DNA of 64,000 bases. Source: Cryphonectria parasitica EP155 (taxonomy: Eukaryota; Ascomycota; Sordariomycetes; Diaporthales; Cryphonectriaceae). Made by a program: the position numbers and the translations under genes. The notes beneath the pieces were generated by a model. It was given only the letters and a program-made list of their open reading frames with translations, had not been told where the DNA came from and made no database searches. The stretch is taken from the NCBI RefSeq assembly GCF_011745365.1, contig NW_024468913.1:620001-684000 (forward strand), read 5' to 3'. The first letter of the stretch is position 1. Each line of letters begins with the position of its first letter. Positions 41,932 to 53,933 of the stretch are shown here, one piece after another.

Positions 41932-43869
41932 TCACGCCGGCCTTGGTTTCAAGTGAACATAGAGCGGCTTCTTCTCCCAAAGAGAGTACGTCTCGTTGAT
42001 GTCGATCCAATCGACATTGGGTTCAGCGAGCACGATATCAAAATTCCAGATGATCCTTGCCATTATCAACCTCATCTCAGCATAGGCCAGGCTAAAAAAA
42101 GAGTTTGTTGTTATTAGCATCATCATCCCTCGTGGACTGGGTTATCAATATGTCACTCAATGTTCTCCATTTAGTACTCACTTCTTTCCAACACAATTAC
42201 GAGGCCCATGAGAGAACGGCTGACTTGCCTCCCTCTTGTCATTGGCAAAGCGCGCATCCCCCAGCCACCGCTCGGGGATGAACGAATCTGGGAGGGTGAA
42301 GTTCTTTGGCGATCGTGACATTGCGAATTGCCAAATATCAATCACAGTCTTGTATACCGGGAATTGTACCATTAGCGATGATCATCCAACCACAATCCTT
42401 CACAGCGCCCTTGTACCCGATTATGAAATATCCACTTACATTCTCAGGCAAATACGTGCCGCAGAAGACGTCCCCCCCTTCATGTGCCCGCCGAGGAAAC
42501 GAGGTTGGGACTGGGGGAAAGAGCCGCAGGGTCTCGTCGAGGACGGCCAGCATATACTTGAGCTTCTGCACGCTCAACAGGGTGATCTCGTCTTCTGACG
42601 AGAAAGACGACCGCACTTCTGTTGCAAGCCGGGCGAGGACGTCAGGGTGACTGCCGAGGAAATACGTGGCGCCAGAAAGTGCGGTGGCCGTCGTCTCGGA
42701 GCCTGCAATAATCAGGAGAGATGCGTTGAGCCTGATTTGGTCCAAGGTCAATTTCTATTATTTCGATATTGTCAGTGATCGACTCATCTCCGTCCAGGCT
42801 TTCGTTATTCCAGGTGTTGGCAGGAATCCTCACGTCTTCTCCTTCGGCGTCCTTGGCCAGCATTGCCTGCATAAAATCGGGCCTCTCACCCTGCATGGCC
42901 ATGCGCTTGGCGACTTTGGCCCGTGTGAGCTCGTCGTGCGCCAATCGCTTCGCCATGAAGTACGGCATGAGATGCTTTCGAATAAATCGCTCCACGGCGG
43001 GGAAATTCCGGCGGACCTGCAGCAGATACACTGCCTGCTTGATGCCCGCAATGATCAGCGCAACCCATGGGTGATATGTGTTATCATTCAGGCACCCAAA
43101 CGGCTCGCCGAACGCCAGGTCCCCGATGATGTCAAAGGTGGCAAAGTTGTAAAAGGTGGTCATGTCCAGCGCCCTGGCGCCGCCCTCGCAGTTCTCCTTC
43201 AGCCGCTGCATGAGCAGGTCCACGTAGCCCCGGATCAGAGGCTGCTGCTCGGCCATGCTCTGGGCGGAGAAGGCATGGGAGAGGATGCGTCTCTGGCGGC
43301 CGTGCTCTTGCGTGTTGACGGGGCCGATGATGCTGTTCCCGGACAGGCTGAAGAAACTGGGGTCCTTGAGGTTCTCGAGAGCGCCGGCCTTGCGGTGGCC
43401 CAAAGCTTCTTTCCAGATTCTAGGGTCTAGAAAGGCGATGTGGTTGGGAGCTACGCGTACAACGTCGCCATATTTCTCGTGGAGCTTCTGCATGCGCTTG
43501 TGGCCTTGGCCGCTGGTGTAGAGCCCGGCGTAGGGAAGGCCACTGATTGCCCATAGCTTTGGACCAGCGACGCTGCTCAAAGGTGATAGGAAGAGGTTAT
43601 AGATGACTGAGTACCCGGCATATCCCACAACCTGTAGTTGTTTGTGTTAGCAATAGGGAACCTTTTGGTTCTCACTCCTTTCTTTTTTCCCTTTTTCCTT
43701 TCTTACCAATTCTGAAGGAAGATGAAAGGAGAAGGACAGGGAACAAAGGAAAGAAAGAAAAACATCAATAATGAGAAGCGAAATTAATTACCAGGAACAA
43801 CGTGGCGCATAACAATGCAACTGATGGTTGCAGGCCTAGGAGCCGACTCGTATCCAGAGTCGGAGCCAT
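41932..43869 (-). CDS. Cytochrome P450 monooxygenase
   Basis: ER-anchored heme monooxygenase. Five exons (43869-43792, 43631-42834, 42754-42440, 42348-42182, 42091-41932) join in phase to give 505 residues, the normal size. The N-terminal anchor spans PSVALLCATLFL and VVGYAGYSVIYNLFL. The I-helix oxygen-binding motif is AGSETTA, the K-helix ExxR is DETLR, then FIPERWLG, and the heme loop FSHGPRNCVGKN places the ligand at Cys449; the last Asn codon is split by an intron. The pattern resembles ascomycete P450s of the isotrichodermin C-15 hydroxylase/CYP65-like group, which oxidise terpenoid or polyketide products (inference, not a subfamily assignment). The intron 3 acceptor is placed by motif spacing and is a little less certain. 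Partner reductase is not in the window. Confidence 0.93.
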
Positions 43870-44772
43870 TGTGTCTCGATTAACATGATATGATACGAAA
43901 CAGAACCATGGCACGGTACCTTGGGCGCGTGACACAGCTTTTATACACACACCTGGCAATAAGGACCGGACATACCCAGTAATCGACCGCGCCTCAGTTC
44001 CGACGTTGCATGGGCCACGACGTTGTACCTCGGGTTGGCCAAAGCGTCCGAATCCACAAGCGGTAGCAACAGCGTCGCATGCAGATGCTAATCCACTTCT
44101 CTTCAGTACGACTTCTGGAGGGGGTGGCGGATTGCAAATTCACACACCGACATTCGCCGTACACGACAGATGCGGGGTTGACTACTCTGCTGACATTTGT
44201 CGTGAACAGACACATGCAGCAGTGCACAATGATTCCACATGTGAACGTGGGCCTGGTTCCTATACAATGTGTAGTAACATCGGCCGCGGCATATAGCTGC
44301 GGTGGTAGTAGTATTACTCGCCAAAACAACATCGACTACCCACGATGCTACTATGTATGACATACACCAGAGTTACTTATATTTAAGCCTGAAATTTTAT
44401 TCAGACGCAATCACTCATGTAGAAGCATGTGCATATTTGACTTTTCAACGAGTCAAGAACACAAGGTGGGAGAAGGACAACGAGGGGGTCATGGCTTAAC
44501 TGTTGTGAGACAGCTGAGAAAATCTTGATATTCTTGAGGGTTAAACAAAAAAAATAAAATGGTTGGCCGCTGTTCCTTCGCTCATATAACCCGTTCTGTC
44601 TATAATATCCCAAAACACCAAAAGCAACCAAGTAAGCCTGCATGAAAACCTGCTGACTACTGAACCACATCAAAGAAACACACTCTTCAAGAAAGGAGAG
44701 CGACAAATAGTCCACTCCCCCCTTTCTCTAGTTACCGTTTGAGTCTGGCTCTCTTCTTCTCTCTCTCTCTCT
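43870..44772. other. Intergenic, P450 promoter and laccase 3' side
   Basis: No gene recognised. A CT run on the plus strand at about 44757-44774 lies over and just past the laccase stop codon. Confidence 0.45.
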
Positions 44773-46726
44773 CTAAATACCAGAATCATCCTGGACGATA
44801 TTGTCCTTAGCAACATAAGCATCCCAGTTGGCACAGGTGTTGTTGATGTAGTCGTTATCCTGCAGGGCATTGATCTCAGACTCCCGCTCGACCAGCTGGA
44901 GGGCGAAACCCTCGTCGGCGTGCCATGCAATGTGACCTAAGTAATGAGAATAGGGGTGATTAGTTGTTGGGATCTCTTACAATAATCATACGACAGGATA
45001 GGGAAGTGATTTGAGGGGAGAAAGAGTGGAGAGGCCGGGGGGCGTTGGGGGCAGGGTTTGTCTTACAGTGCATGATCCAGGCGCCAGGGTTGTCAGTCTT
45101 CCAGGCAAGGGCCAACCAGCCGTCGCCGGGAAGCATAGCGACGTCACGACGAGGGGAGTTGACCGTCTGGAGAGTGTCGTTGGCGTAGGTACCATCGCCA
45201 GTACCCAGGACCCAGAAGTCGTGGCCGTGGAGGTGGATGGGGTGGGCCTGGGCAAAGTCGGTCTCGATGATCATCAGCACCCATTCGTCGGCGGTGGGCA
45301 GGGACCAGACGTGCTCGGCATTGGTCCAGGTGTCGTTGTCCTCAGCGATGGCCATGACGGTGGGGTAGTCCCATTCCGAGACGAAGGAGATGTCGTTCAT
45401 GGCCCACTTGATAGTGGTTGAGAGGGACAGACCAGCCTCCTCGTCATCCTCTTCCGAAATGGAGCCAAGGTCAACGGTCAGGTAGGGGACAAGGCTAGTG
45501 ATGTCTTCGTCCGCGCACGAGTCAGTGAGGTCATCGTAGACGGTGGTGGTTGGGTCGTCGGTGGAGGAGCTGTCGTAGCGGATGATTCCGAGGATGTTGT
45601 CGACGTTGTCATTGTCAGAGCAGGCCTCCTGAGGAATGGCGCGCATCCAGAAGTTGCCGGTAGTCTCAGTGGCGGTGACGATCACGTCGTAGCGCTGGCC
45701 CATGCCAATGCTCAGGTTGGTGGTGTTATAGGGCTGGATGGGGACAAAGTCGGTCTGGATCACCTCCAAGGTGTGGTTGTCGATGGTGAAGCGGAAGTGG
45801 GTGTCGGCAGCACCGTTCACAAGGCGGATGCGGTATCTGGTGCCAGCTTCAAAGGCAGTCTCGAAGCGAGAGCCAACCACGGTGCCATCGTCCTCCGTCC
45901 AGGTGTTGGTGCCGTTGATGAGGCAGTTGTCAAGCTGTTCCCCTCAGGTTAGCAAAAAGAGGGGCCACGCATAATGAATGAGCAGGGGGTTGCATTACAG
46001 TAGGAGGTCCGGTAGTAGCGGCAGTGATAGCAAGCACTTCGGCAGTCTGGTGAGACCAGTCATTCAGGAAGACGTGGCCAAGATCCACATCGTAGTCAGC
46101 CGTTGCTGGGCCGTTGATGAGAATACCGCCAAAGATACCATCCCAGGCCTGAACAGCAAAGTGCGAGTGGTACCAGCTGGTTCCGTACTGCACAGCCCGC
46201 CACTTGTAGGTCTGGGTGTCCCCAGGAGCAATGGGGCACTGGGTAACTGAAGGAACACCGTCCATGTACTATCAAAGAAAAGTGTCAGCCAAGTTGTTTT
46301 TGTGAAACAATCAAGTTACTGTTGTGTGTGTAAGATTGAGAGGGAAGAGAAACTTGCGTTGGTGTAGTTCTGGCGGATACCGTGCCAGTGGATCGAGCTT
46401 CCATTGTTGGTCATGCTGTTCGTTACGTGAACGACAATCTCATCACCCCAATCAGCAATAATAGTCGGACCAGGCACAGAGCCATTGACAGCGAGGACGA
46501 TGCGCTCAATGCCGTCAGGCGAGGCGGTCGTGTTCTCGATGTTGAACCAGTACTCCCTGGTCACACCAGTGTCTGGAACCACATCGTAGTAATTTGTAGA
46601 GATATCATAGTCTCCCCAGCATGATCTGTCTGAAGCACTATTGACACATGCCTTCTTGGCAAGAGAGTGACTAGGGGCGCAGAGGGCCACCGGAAGGGCT
46701 GCAAGTGCCCAAAGATATGAGAGCAT
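44773..46726 (-). CDS. Ascomycete laccase (multicopper oxidase)
   Basis: Secreted copper enzyme that oxidises phenols while reducing oxygen to water. Four exons (46726-46358, 46268-45999, 45934-45067, 44936-44773) join in phase to give 556 residues. A signal peptide (MLSYLWALAALPVALC) is followed by the copper-binding motifs HWHGIRQ (from residue 113), WYHSHF, HPIHLHGHDFWVLG and HCHIAWHADEGF, the last restored by splicing. The residue ten places after the T1 Cys is Phe, a non-Met axial position typical of higher-potential laccases. The C-terminus is Asp-Ser-Gly-Ile immediately before the stop, the asco-laccase C-terminal plug. Several N-glycosylation sites are visible. Intron 1 uses a GC-AG pair (donor GCAAGT). 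The GA/CT-rich leader on the 5' side is notable. Role could be pigment, lignin or phenol oxidation. Confidence 0.96.
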
Positions 46727-48217
46727 GATCAAAAGAATGTTGTCTCAAAAAAAGGAAAAAAGCTTAACCAAAAAGACAGACTTTGGTAAGGTAGAGAAGA
46801 GGGAAGGAAAAGAAAGGAATGGAAGAGAATGAATGTGTGTGTGAGAGAGAGAGAGAGAGTGAGTGAGGGAGTGAGGGAGTGATCGAAGGTGGATGGTGAT
46901 GAGAGACTTTGTCGTTGTTCTACTGATCTTCCAAGAAGGTATTATATATCTGTGAGTAGGATAAGACGTTTCGTGGGATAGACTACGAGGACTCCGGCCC
47001 TTTGGCGCCGAGGATGGGGCATTCCTCGGCCGAAATTAGAACAGCTTAGGCATGGCCACTCCTCCCCCAAGGCACATGCTATTGCGCATGAGCACACAAT
47101 AGTTACATCTCGGTTAGGAAGGGGGAAGCGTGTAAGCCATCGGATAACGGGAGGCTGAGCCTGGAGAGGTAGATGCTGGTGCTCACGGACCCAACGTTGG
47201 TAGCATATCCACAAGGCCGCGTGTTTTGGCAATACTAGACTGATGATGGTACGCAGATGGTGAAAATAGTATCAACAACGATCAACCAATAGCGGCAAAC
47301 GGAACAATAACAAAACTGGAGTTGAACAAGTCAGTCAATGTTCGATCACGTGCCGGTTACGACAAAAAAAGGAGGTTGTGCCACGTCGTGTGTCCACTGG
47401 GATACCCATCAGTACCATGTATGATGTTTCTCTTCGTGGACCGAATCAAGAATTATAGATTGGCGGGGTTACCATAGAAGGAAAACAGACAGGCCATATC
47501 TGCCAGAGCGGATAATACTGCTGCTTTGGAGCGCCGGAGAAGGGGGCTGAGACGGAATAGGAGAGAAAAGGAAACATATTGTGGGCCCCAATTGAATCTT
47601 GATCTTAGGGTTATCCTGTGCAGTACTACGTAGTATCTTTGAATACGACGACGGGGGAAAGTGGAAACACTTCTTGAAAGCTTAAGTCCAACCGGGGTCA
47701 GGCGGTTAAGATTATTGTCTTCGTCATGCTAAGTGTGGGTCGGTCTGTGCGGTTGTTCCCAATGCGATCGCTTATTGCTTTCCCATCCTGGGTATTACAT
47801 CGGATTGGTCCGTTGGGAGCCCAAAACGCTTGTGATGGATACGTTCTCGACTAGGAGGAAGCCAGGACTATCCAAGCTGATTGAGGATCCGGGCGGGGGC
47901 ACTGGTCAAACAATAGGATTCCCGATCCAGACAAACAAACTAGGCCCTGGAGCACGTCTACGTACCACATACATGGAGTACGCGTCGGAATGGCTATGCT
48001 CTCGCCATGACCGAGATGTTGACGACAATGAGGCCAAAAATAGGAAAGACTGAGTTGTTACCGCCTTATACAAGACCTTTGTGGGCTCCTGTTGTAGATC
48101 ACGATCAAGTGGGCATCGGCAGTCTGAACAACTCTTTCGTTCTTTCTTCGTCCCTCCTTTTCGAACAACAGCCACCAATTCATCTTCAAGACACTCCTTC
48201 ACTCTGTGTATCGCGCA

Positions 48218-48261
<44 letters not shown>

Positions 48262-48294
48262 CTTCTTCTCAACATTCTTCCACTATCTCTCAAA
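46727..48294. promoter_or_regulatory. Divergent 1.6-kb region between laccase and secreted orphan
   Basis: Contains the laccase promoter (a GA run near 46845-46858 and a TATATAT at about 46943) and the leader of the secreted-protein gene. A palindromic ACTACGTAGT occurs near 47624. No coding feature recognised. Confidence 0.45.
48221..48257. repeat. CT microsatellite in the 5' leader of the secreted orphan
   Basis: About 18 CT units ending 38 bases before the start codon at 48295; probably part of the promoter or 5' untranslated region. CT-rich initiator regions are common in fungal promoters. Confidence 0.9.
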
Positions 48295-48943
48295 ATGTAT
48301 TGGACAAGCTTCATCACCGTCTTTGCCCTGCCAGGCACCCTGGCAATGCCCTGGAGCCTTTCTCCTAGGCGTGCCTCTGCCGCCACCACGGGTGCCACAC
48401 TCTACGCCTATGGCACCAACATTTCCGGTTTCCCTGTTCTTTACAATGGAAACGATGGTGCGTGATTATCTTGCTTCCAAGTCCAAAAGGGCCGACCATA
48501 TGTTATAACCTATTCCGTGGCGGCTGTTGTTGTGTTGACAAAGTTTCTGCTTAGGCCATCTGTACATCTCTGCAAGCAACACAACTGTTCCCGGTCTGCA
48601 GTCTGTCACATGGGACATTCCTGCCCTCACCTCTGCCACCACCACTACCACCACTGCTACGCTGAGCAACGGTACCTCCCCTGGAGGCCTGCACCTGAAC
48701 ATCACCGTCAGCGGCCTGGGGTCAGTTAGTGTTCTGACCAACGCCACGACTGGCATCACGACCTACGGCAAGCAGCTTGTCTACATTGATGACTCCAGCT
48801 TTGAGGCCAAGTTCTGGGCCAGGTCCGTGCAGGTCGATGGTTCCAGTGCGTGGAGCCTGACCTGGAACGAGGAGAACTCTCTGGAAGGCGGTGCAACCCC
48901 TGTAAACATCAAGACTGATGGTCCTGCCTCTGCGTCATCTTAA
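48295..48943 (+). CDS. Small secreted protein, unknown function
   Basis: Not recognised as a named family. Exons 48295-48457 and 48555-48943 join in phase to give 183 residues. The N-terminus MYWTSFITVFALPGTLAMP looks like a signal peptide. The mature part begins with a GATLYAYGTNISGFPV segment and the splice-restored NDGHLYISASN, then many Thr and Ser residues, several N-glycosylation sequons and few or no Cys. Size, secretion and lack of a known domain fit secreted fungal orphan or effector-like proteins, but lack of Cys argues against the classical Cys-rich effector type. Divergent from the laccase. Function unknown. Confidence 0.85.
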
Positions 48944-51324
48944 GGGCTGGGATCTTTGTCAGGGTTCATTGATGAGACGGCGATGTCAGCGGAGGTTATC
49001 CGTTAGGGGTGTTCAGTCGTTAGCAAATGTTTCCTTTTTTTTTTAAGAGCCTCAGAACGCAATTTGTCTTTCAATTTGTTGGACTGGATGCAGCTGTGTA
49101 TACTGGAGCGATAGATCTTTGTTTGTTTTCTTCCTTCAAATGACTTTACAAACACAATATAGCCAATTTGGGTACAAACCACTCCTTGAACACAATCAAT
49201 GATTCACCAGTACTTGCTCATTGAACTTTAGCCCAGTGAAAGAAGTGCGTCTCGATGCTTTTTTCTGACTTTACTCCAGTTGATTCATGCTGTACCTTTG
49301 CTGTCCAACTCTTGGTAGATCTTTACGTAAAGTTTCATGCAAAGTTCTTGAAACTCCTATTTCTCTGTTTATGGTACGATAATCCGTTTCTCACTGACTC
49401 GGTTATTACTCGCGGCAGTTTCATATGGAAAAGTTATTTTTGTTAATTTATTTTTTTGTATTTGTTCCTTTATTCTAGACCATCGCCACCATCTTACTTG
49501 CCGGGGGCTAAAGAATGAATTTGTCTTGCGTGTTTGTCTATGACTTCTTTTTGTCCAATATTATACTTGTTTTTCTCCCCCTATGATTACGACGCTGGCC
49601 ATACAAGGATAAGCTCAAAAGGATACTCAGGTTCCCCCCCCCCCCCTCCCCCACTCCAAAAGGCTTGCGTTGTCATCAATCCAGACACAGCAAAAACCCT
49701 ATCACGAGTTAACCAACTGCATGGGAACTCGTCACCACGTTCCTCAGAAGTCATCTTTAAATCCTAGTCACATGCCACATAACACACAGGGGGGCGACGA
49801 TGTCTAGGTTACCACGACGGCTGAAATTGGAAACCCGAGATCCCCAGGGGTCTGTTTCCCATGGGCCAACAGCGCCTCAATCAGGGGCAGGTCGCTTAGA
49901 ACCCGCGCAGCTAAACAGGGGGGTTGCCAGCCTAAGCGATCGCATCTCCCTGGTCCCCACCCCTTTTTCTTCTTCATCCCAATATTTTCTTCTCTCTTTT
50001 TGTTGAGGCTCTTTATCATCCCTAATCCTCTAGTGGTTGAAAGCCATATTACGGACGAACCAACAGATCGCCAAGACGGCTGCCACCGATTTGTTTTGAG
50101 GTTATCTCGGTGCACTCGGCGAAGCTAGTCTCAGTGTGTATGGGAAGTCCATCCCCACTGATACCTACCATATCTACTCATGTTTCGCGCCCCCGAGGCA
50201 CAATTGAAGAGCGTCATTACCGTGATTCGAACACAGCAGTTGCAGGTATTCATTGCTCGGCATCATGCTATTGGCCCACTACAGTGGGGTTTGGATGACT
50301 TCGGAATGGAACAAGTTCTTGCGTCTACGATGATAGTATGACGGGTACGTTGGTTCGGCTTTTGATGGGACGGCACTGTTACCATACGTAGTGTAGTATT
50401 TACCCAATAGACAACGATCCCGATCAAATCAAACGATAAGACTATTTTCTTATAGTGCTGTAGTTCAGCGGAGAATTTCACCCCTCATGCGTACCCTAAA
50501 TCGAAGCTTCTCCCCTGGGGTTGCAACGAGTAGGGGGACCTCCTACGTAAGCCTGTGTGGGGCCTGGGGCAGCCTTGTAGCCGTCATTAATATGGAGTGT
50601 TGTTATTCCCCCACATTCCCGCCGCCCCTTTGCTCGGGTGTTATTTAGGAACTAAACTGGGCCTGTGATGCTACTATACTAAGTCTCGCTTACAATCCCG
50701 TATTCGCTACTGACGCGTCTACAGACCGGTCAACGACTAGAGGGTAATATGTTTGCCAGCGGCTTTTGAGAGGCAAGAAAAGAAAAGTTTGACTGCAGAT
50801 CAAGCCTCGGCTTTGTTTACTCTTTTCTAGGTTCCAAAGACTCTGCCCGAGAAAAACCTATCAAGGGTGGAGAATCTCCGATGCAACCTCAACCTTGGAA
50901 GCACGTGGAGGGGACCACAACACATGGTGTGCGCGGTCTTATCGAGCCTCGAAGCGGCCTTCAGGACCGGGAAATAATGTTATTACGAACTACTCCTAGT
51001 CAGACTTTCTATCGCCTTCTCTTATAGAGACCAATCGCATTGACCATATTATTCCTCGGCGTCATAATCAGTGACAGACCCCCGTACGCTTCACAATGAG
51101 TTCATGCCGCGATCCCGAGATAGGGTCACATGTAGCTTGCCATGTATGAGTGGCGATTTGATGTTTGTTTGAAGAGAAGAGGGGAAGCTGATCTGATTCG
51201 AGGAGAGTATGCGCTTCGAAGGGAAGCCTATCACTATACACACAAACCTCTGTAGTCCGTCCTACAGAGCAGTAGTGATTTTCTATCTAAGCATTGTATA
51301 TGCTATCAATTGCTGGGCCGTGTC
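48944..51324. other. Intergenic 2.4-kb region, no gene seen
   Basis: AT-richer stretch at about 49020-49470, a C homopolymer near 49635-49650, and TACGTA-type palindromes near 50391 and 50543. A tRNA-like T arm near 50213-50236 lacks the rest of a cloverleaf. The end is the 3' flank of the O-methyltransferase gene. Confidence 0.5.
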
Positions 51325-53000
51325 CTACTCCGGCACGATAGCCTCAATAATGCTCTCCTCACCAGGCGCCCGGGTCCAGATCCCCGTGACCCTCATGCCG
51401 ACGCTGTCGAAGAGTTCCCGAAAATTCTTCTCGGTCCTCTCCTTCCCGGCAAAGCCGCACAACATGAGCAGGTCGGACGTTGTGTGAAGCCACGTTGCGC
51501 CCTGTGCGGGAATGACATTGTCTTGGATCAACACCTTGCTGTAACCCCGCGTCATGGCTGGCTTGAGCGCAAGGAGGATCTCTCGGCACTTTTCGTCGGT
51601 CCAGTCGTGAAACTAAAAGTTATGAGGTATGATGATTAGTGATTGATTTGGAAGGCACACGAGTCACATCCCATTTCTTCTCATACTGAACAGGAGATTT
51701 ATAAAGAGTTAGCAAAATTTGAAGGCTTACCACGCGGTGAAAGTAGTACGCGCGTGCTCCCTCCACTGGCTGCCGCTGGAAGAAGTCGTACGGCATCTTC
51801 TCGATCCTGGCTGGGAGCTCGTTCGTTCCGCTGAGAACCTGCTCCGTATCTTGGAGGATGAGTCTCGTGTCGGCCTGTTCAGAGGTGGCCTGGTGCATAA
51901 TGAGCACTTTTGTTTGGTGCATCAGACAAGGTCAGCCAGGAGTCTTACTCAAATCTTTGCAAGGTATTTGGGGGGGGGGGGGGTGTTATTCCAGGAAGAT
52001 AAGGAAGAAAATGAAAAGGAGGGTTCGCCTAGCAGCATCTTACAGTCCAGACCCATACCACCGCCCACATCAACCATCACAACACTATCCTTCTTCAGAC
52101 CAGCGAGGAGCCTCTCCTGCACAGGATAGAACTCGGGCTCAGCCCAGTGCGCGCGGCGCAGGCCCGCCTGGTCCAGAACCGCGGCCTTGAACCCGCGGGC
52201 CAGTTTGGGGTCCCTCTTGATGTACTCAAAGGAATGCAGTTTTGTGTTGAAAGCCTTCTGCATTGGGCAGTCGAGACCATCCGTGGGGTCGCGGTAGCCG
52301 TGCTCGGCCAGATACTCTGGGAGGACGCGCAAGGTGGCCAGACTGTGCAGTCCACTGTACGGACATTGTTGTCAATATCAGGGCCAAGGAGAGGTTTGAG
52401 AGGAAAGGGTGCGGGGATGTATACGAACTGGATCTCGAAACCGTCCTGGACGTTCTCTGTGGCTAGGATCTGCGCGAGGTCGTTTGCAATGTATAGATCG
52501 GGACCGGCCTCTCCAATGAAACCAGTCGAGGCGAGGTGTTTGAGAAGACGGGCTTGAAAGATTGTCATCAGTAAGAAGGACCGGACTCTCTTGTTGTAAA
52601 TTTTTCCCATCAAAAAGGCGTGGTATAGGCACTTACAGAGCAGAGCCTCTTCTGCTCCCGTCTCTTCCGCCAGCTCAGCCGTTCCTTTAGCCTGTTTCTC
52701 GTCCAGCTGTTGGAATAGCTTGAGGTCGAAAGCCACCTTAATGACAGTGTTTGTGGTACTCTGGTAATAATTCTGTTAGATAGGCTCTTGACAATAACGA
52801 AAACGAAAAATGGTTTCAAAACCAACATCAAGCAGACATGTCCTCAGAAGAGTCTCCCGAGGCGTTTCCAGGGCTCGAGCCAGGCTCCACGCAGCCTCGA
52901 GCAGCCTCGCCCTGGTCTTATCGTCTTCAAGATTCAACGTCTTGACGCCTTGACTGAGCTGTTCAGTCAGCGCGATTATGCGGTCCATCTGGAGAGGCAT
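51325..53000 (-). CDS. SAM-dependent O-methyltransferase (fungal secondary-metabolism type)
   Basis: Transfers methyl from S-adenosylmethionine to a hydroxyl group. Six exons (53000-52827, 52760-52637, 52552-52429, 52354-52044, 51906-51731, 51612-51325) give 398 residues, the normal size. An N-terminal dimerisation half (STTNTVIKVAFDLKLFQQL, LLKHLASTGFI) precedes the SAM motif VMVDVGGGMGLD. LILQDTEQVL follows, then YYFHRVFHDW, where splicing restores the active-site His and Asp (FHDW). The C-terminus has VLIQDNVIP and LHTTSDLLMLCGFAGKERTE. It resembles sterigmatocystin-type O-methyltransferases. Two donors (GTTGGT at 52826, GTTCGT at 52428) are weak, and intron 4 contains a 15-nt homopolymer, so those junctions are inferred from motif and frame. 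No synthase gene is nearby. Confidence 0.88.
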
Positions 53001-53933
53001 TTTGCGCTGCGATGATTGATGATGTTGATAGAGGGGCCACGAGAGGTAATCAGCCGTTTGTATATTAGGAGGATGAGTTTCCGAGCAATTTGGAGGACGG
53101 GCAAGAAGAGAAGAAATGATATGATAATGTTGACCTGTCTGGACGAGAAAAAAGAAGGGACGGCAATGACTTTGGATAGCTTTATATCTGGAGTCTCATG
53201 GCTTCGTAGGATTCTTTTGTGTGTAGATGGTGGTGCGAGCAAGCGCGAGCCCGAGCCCGCGTTTCCAACCTCGGGGCTGAAATGATGCAGGCCAACATCG
53301 CATCCAAAGGATTGCACACTGACGTCTACGCTATAGAGACCTCTTCGTTGTTTGTTATATTTACTTTCCTGACGAAGTGCTTTGCTCATCTGTCTCGATT
53401 TCGGGACTATTATGCAGTGCCGTCTCAACACTACCACTCAGCATGAAGATAGTTTTGTCAATACTAGTTGTATTCAAATAAGCAATTGATCACAACTAAG
53501 ATATCTTTTAATGCTAACAGAAATGCCGTATCCAATTTGTTTGGAAAACAAGTGTTTCATGCAATCTGGAGACCTCAGACGTCATTCAGTCTCCATTAGG
53601 GAGTATAGAAGGTGAGAAGGATTGCCGCTCCCGAACGAGCTCGGGACAGCCATCCTCGGCATCGGTATAAGCGCCGCCTGGCCCGTTGCCCCGTAGGTTC
53701 CGGACCGATGCTTGTTGGCGCCTAAGCTAAAGTAAGGGGGTCAACGGCTCAATTACAGTTTGGCTCTCTCTCTCTCTCTTGTACAGCTGAGGATGCTCAT
53801 CCCTCCTTTTTTTATCTTACTCATTCCTGAATTTCCTCAATGAGCTGGGGGTAGAACGAAAAGCGATCGATGCATAAAACCCCCAAATGAGAAAATCGGC
53901 TACTCAGAATTAATAAGTCACCTGAAAGGAATC
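53001..53933. promoter_or_regulatory. Divergent flank of the O-methyltransferase and GH114 genes
   Basis: About 930 bases with a short CT run near 53764-53780 and a T run near 53810. No gene recognised. Confidence 0.45.

Noticed and set aside
50213..50290. tRNA-like sequence on the minus strand (T arm CTGTG-TTCGAAT-CACGG)
   Set aside because: The T stem pairs, but I could not find a matching 5' acceptor strand, D arm or anticodon stem at the right distance. Probably chance or a relic.
41932..53000. Secondary-metabolite cluster built from the P450, laccase and O-methyltransferase, with the MFS upstream
   Set aside because: There is no PKS, NRPS, terpene synthase or DMATS gene in the window, genes are widely spaced and the nearest MFS is broken. 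Co-location alone is not enough.
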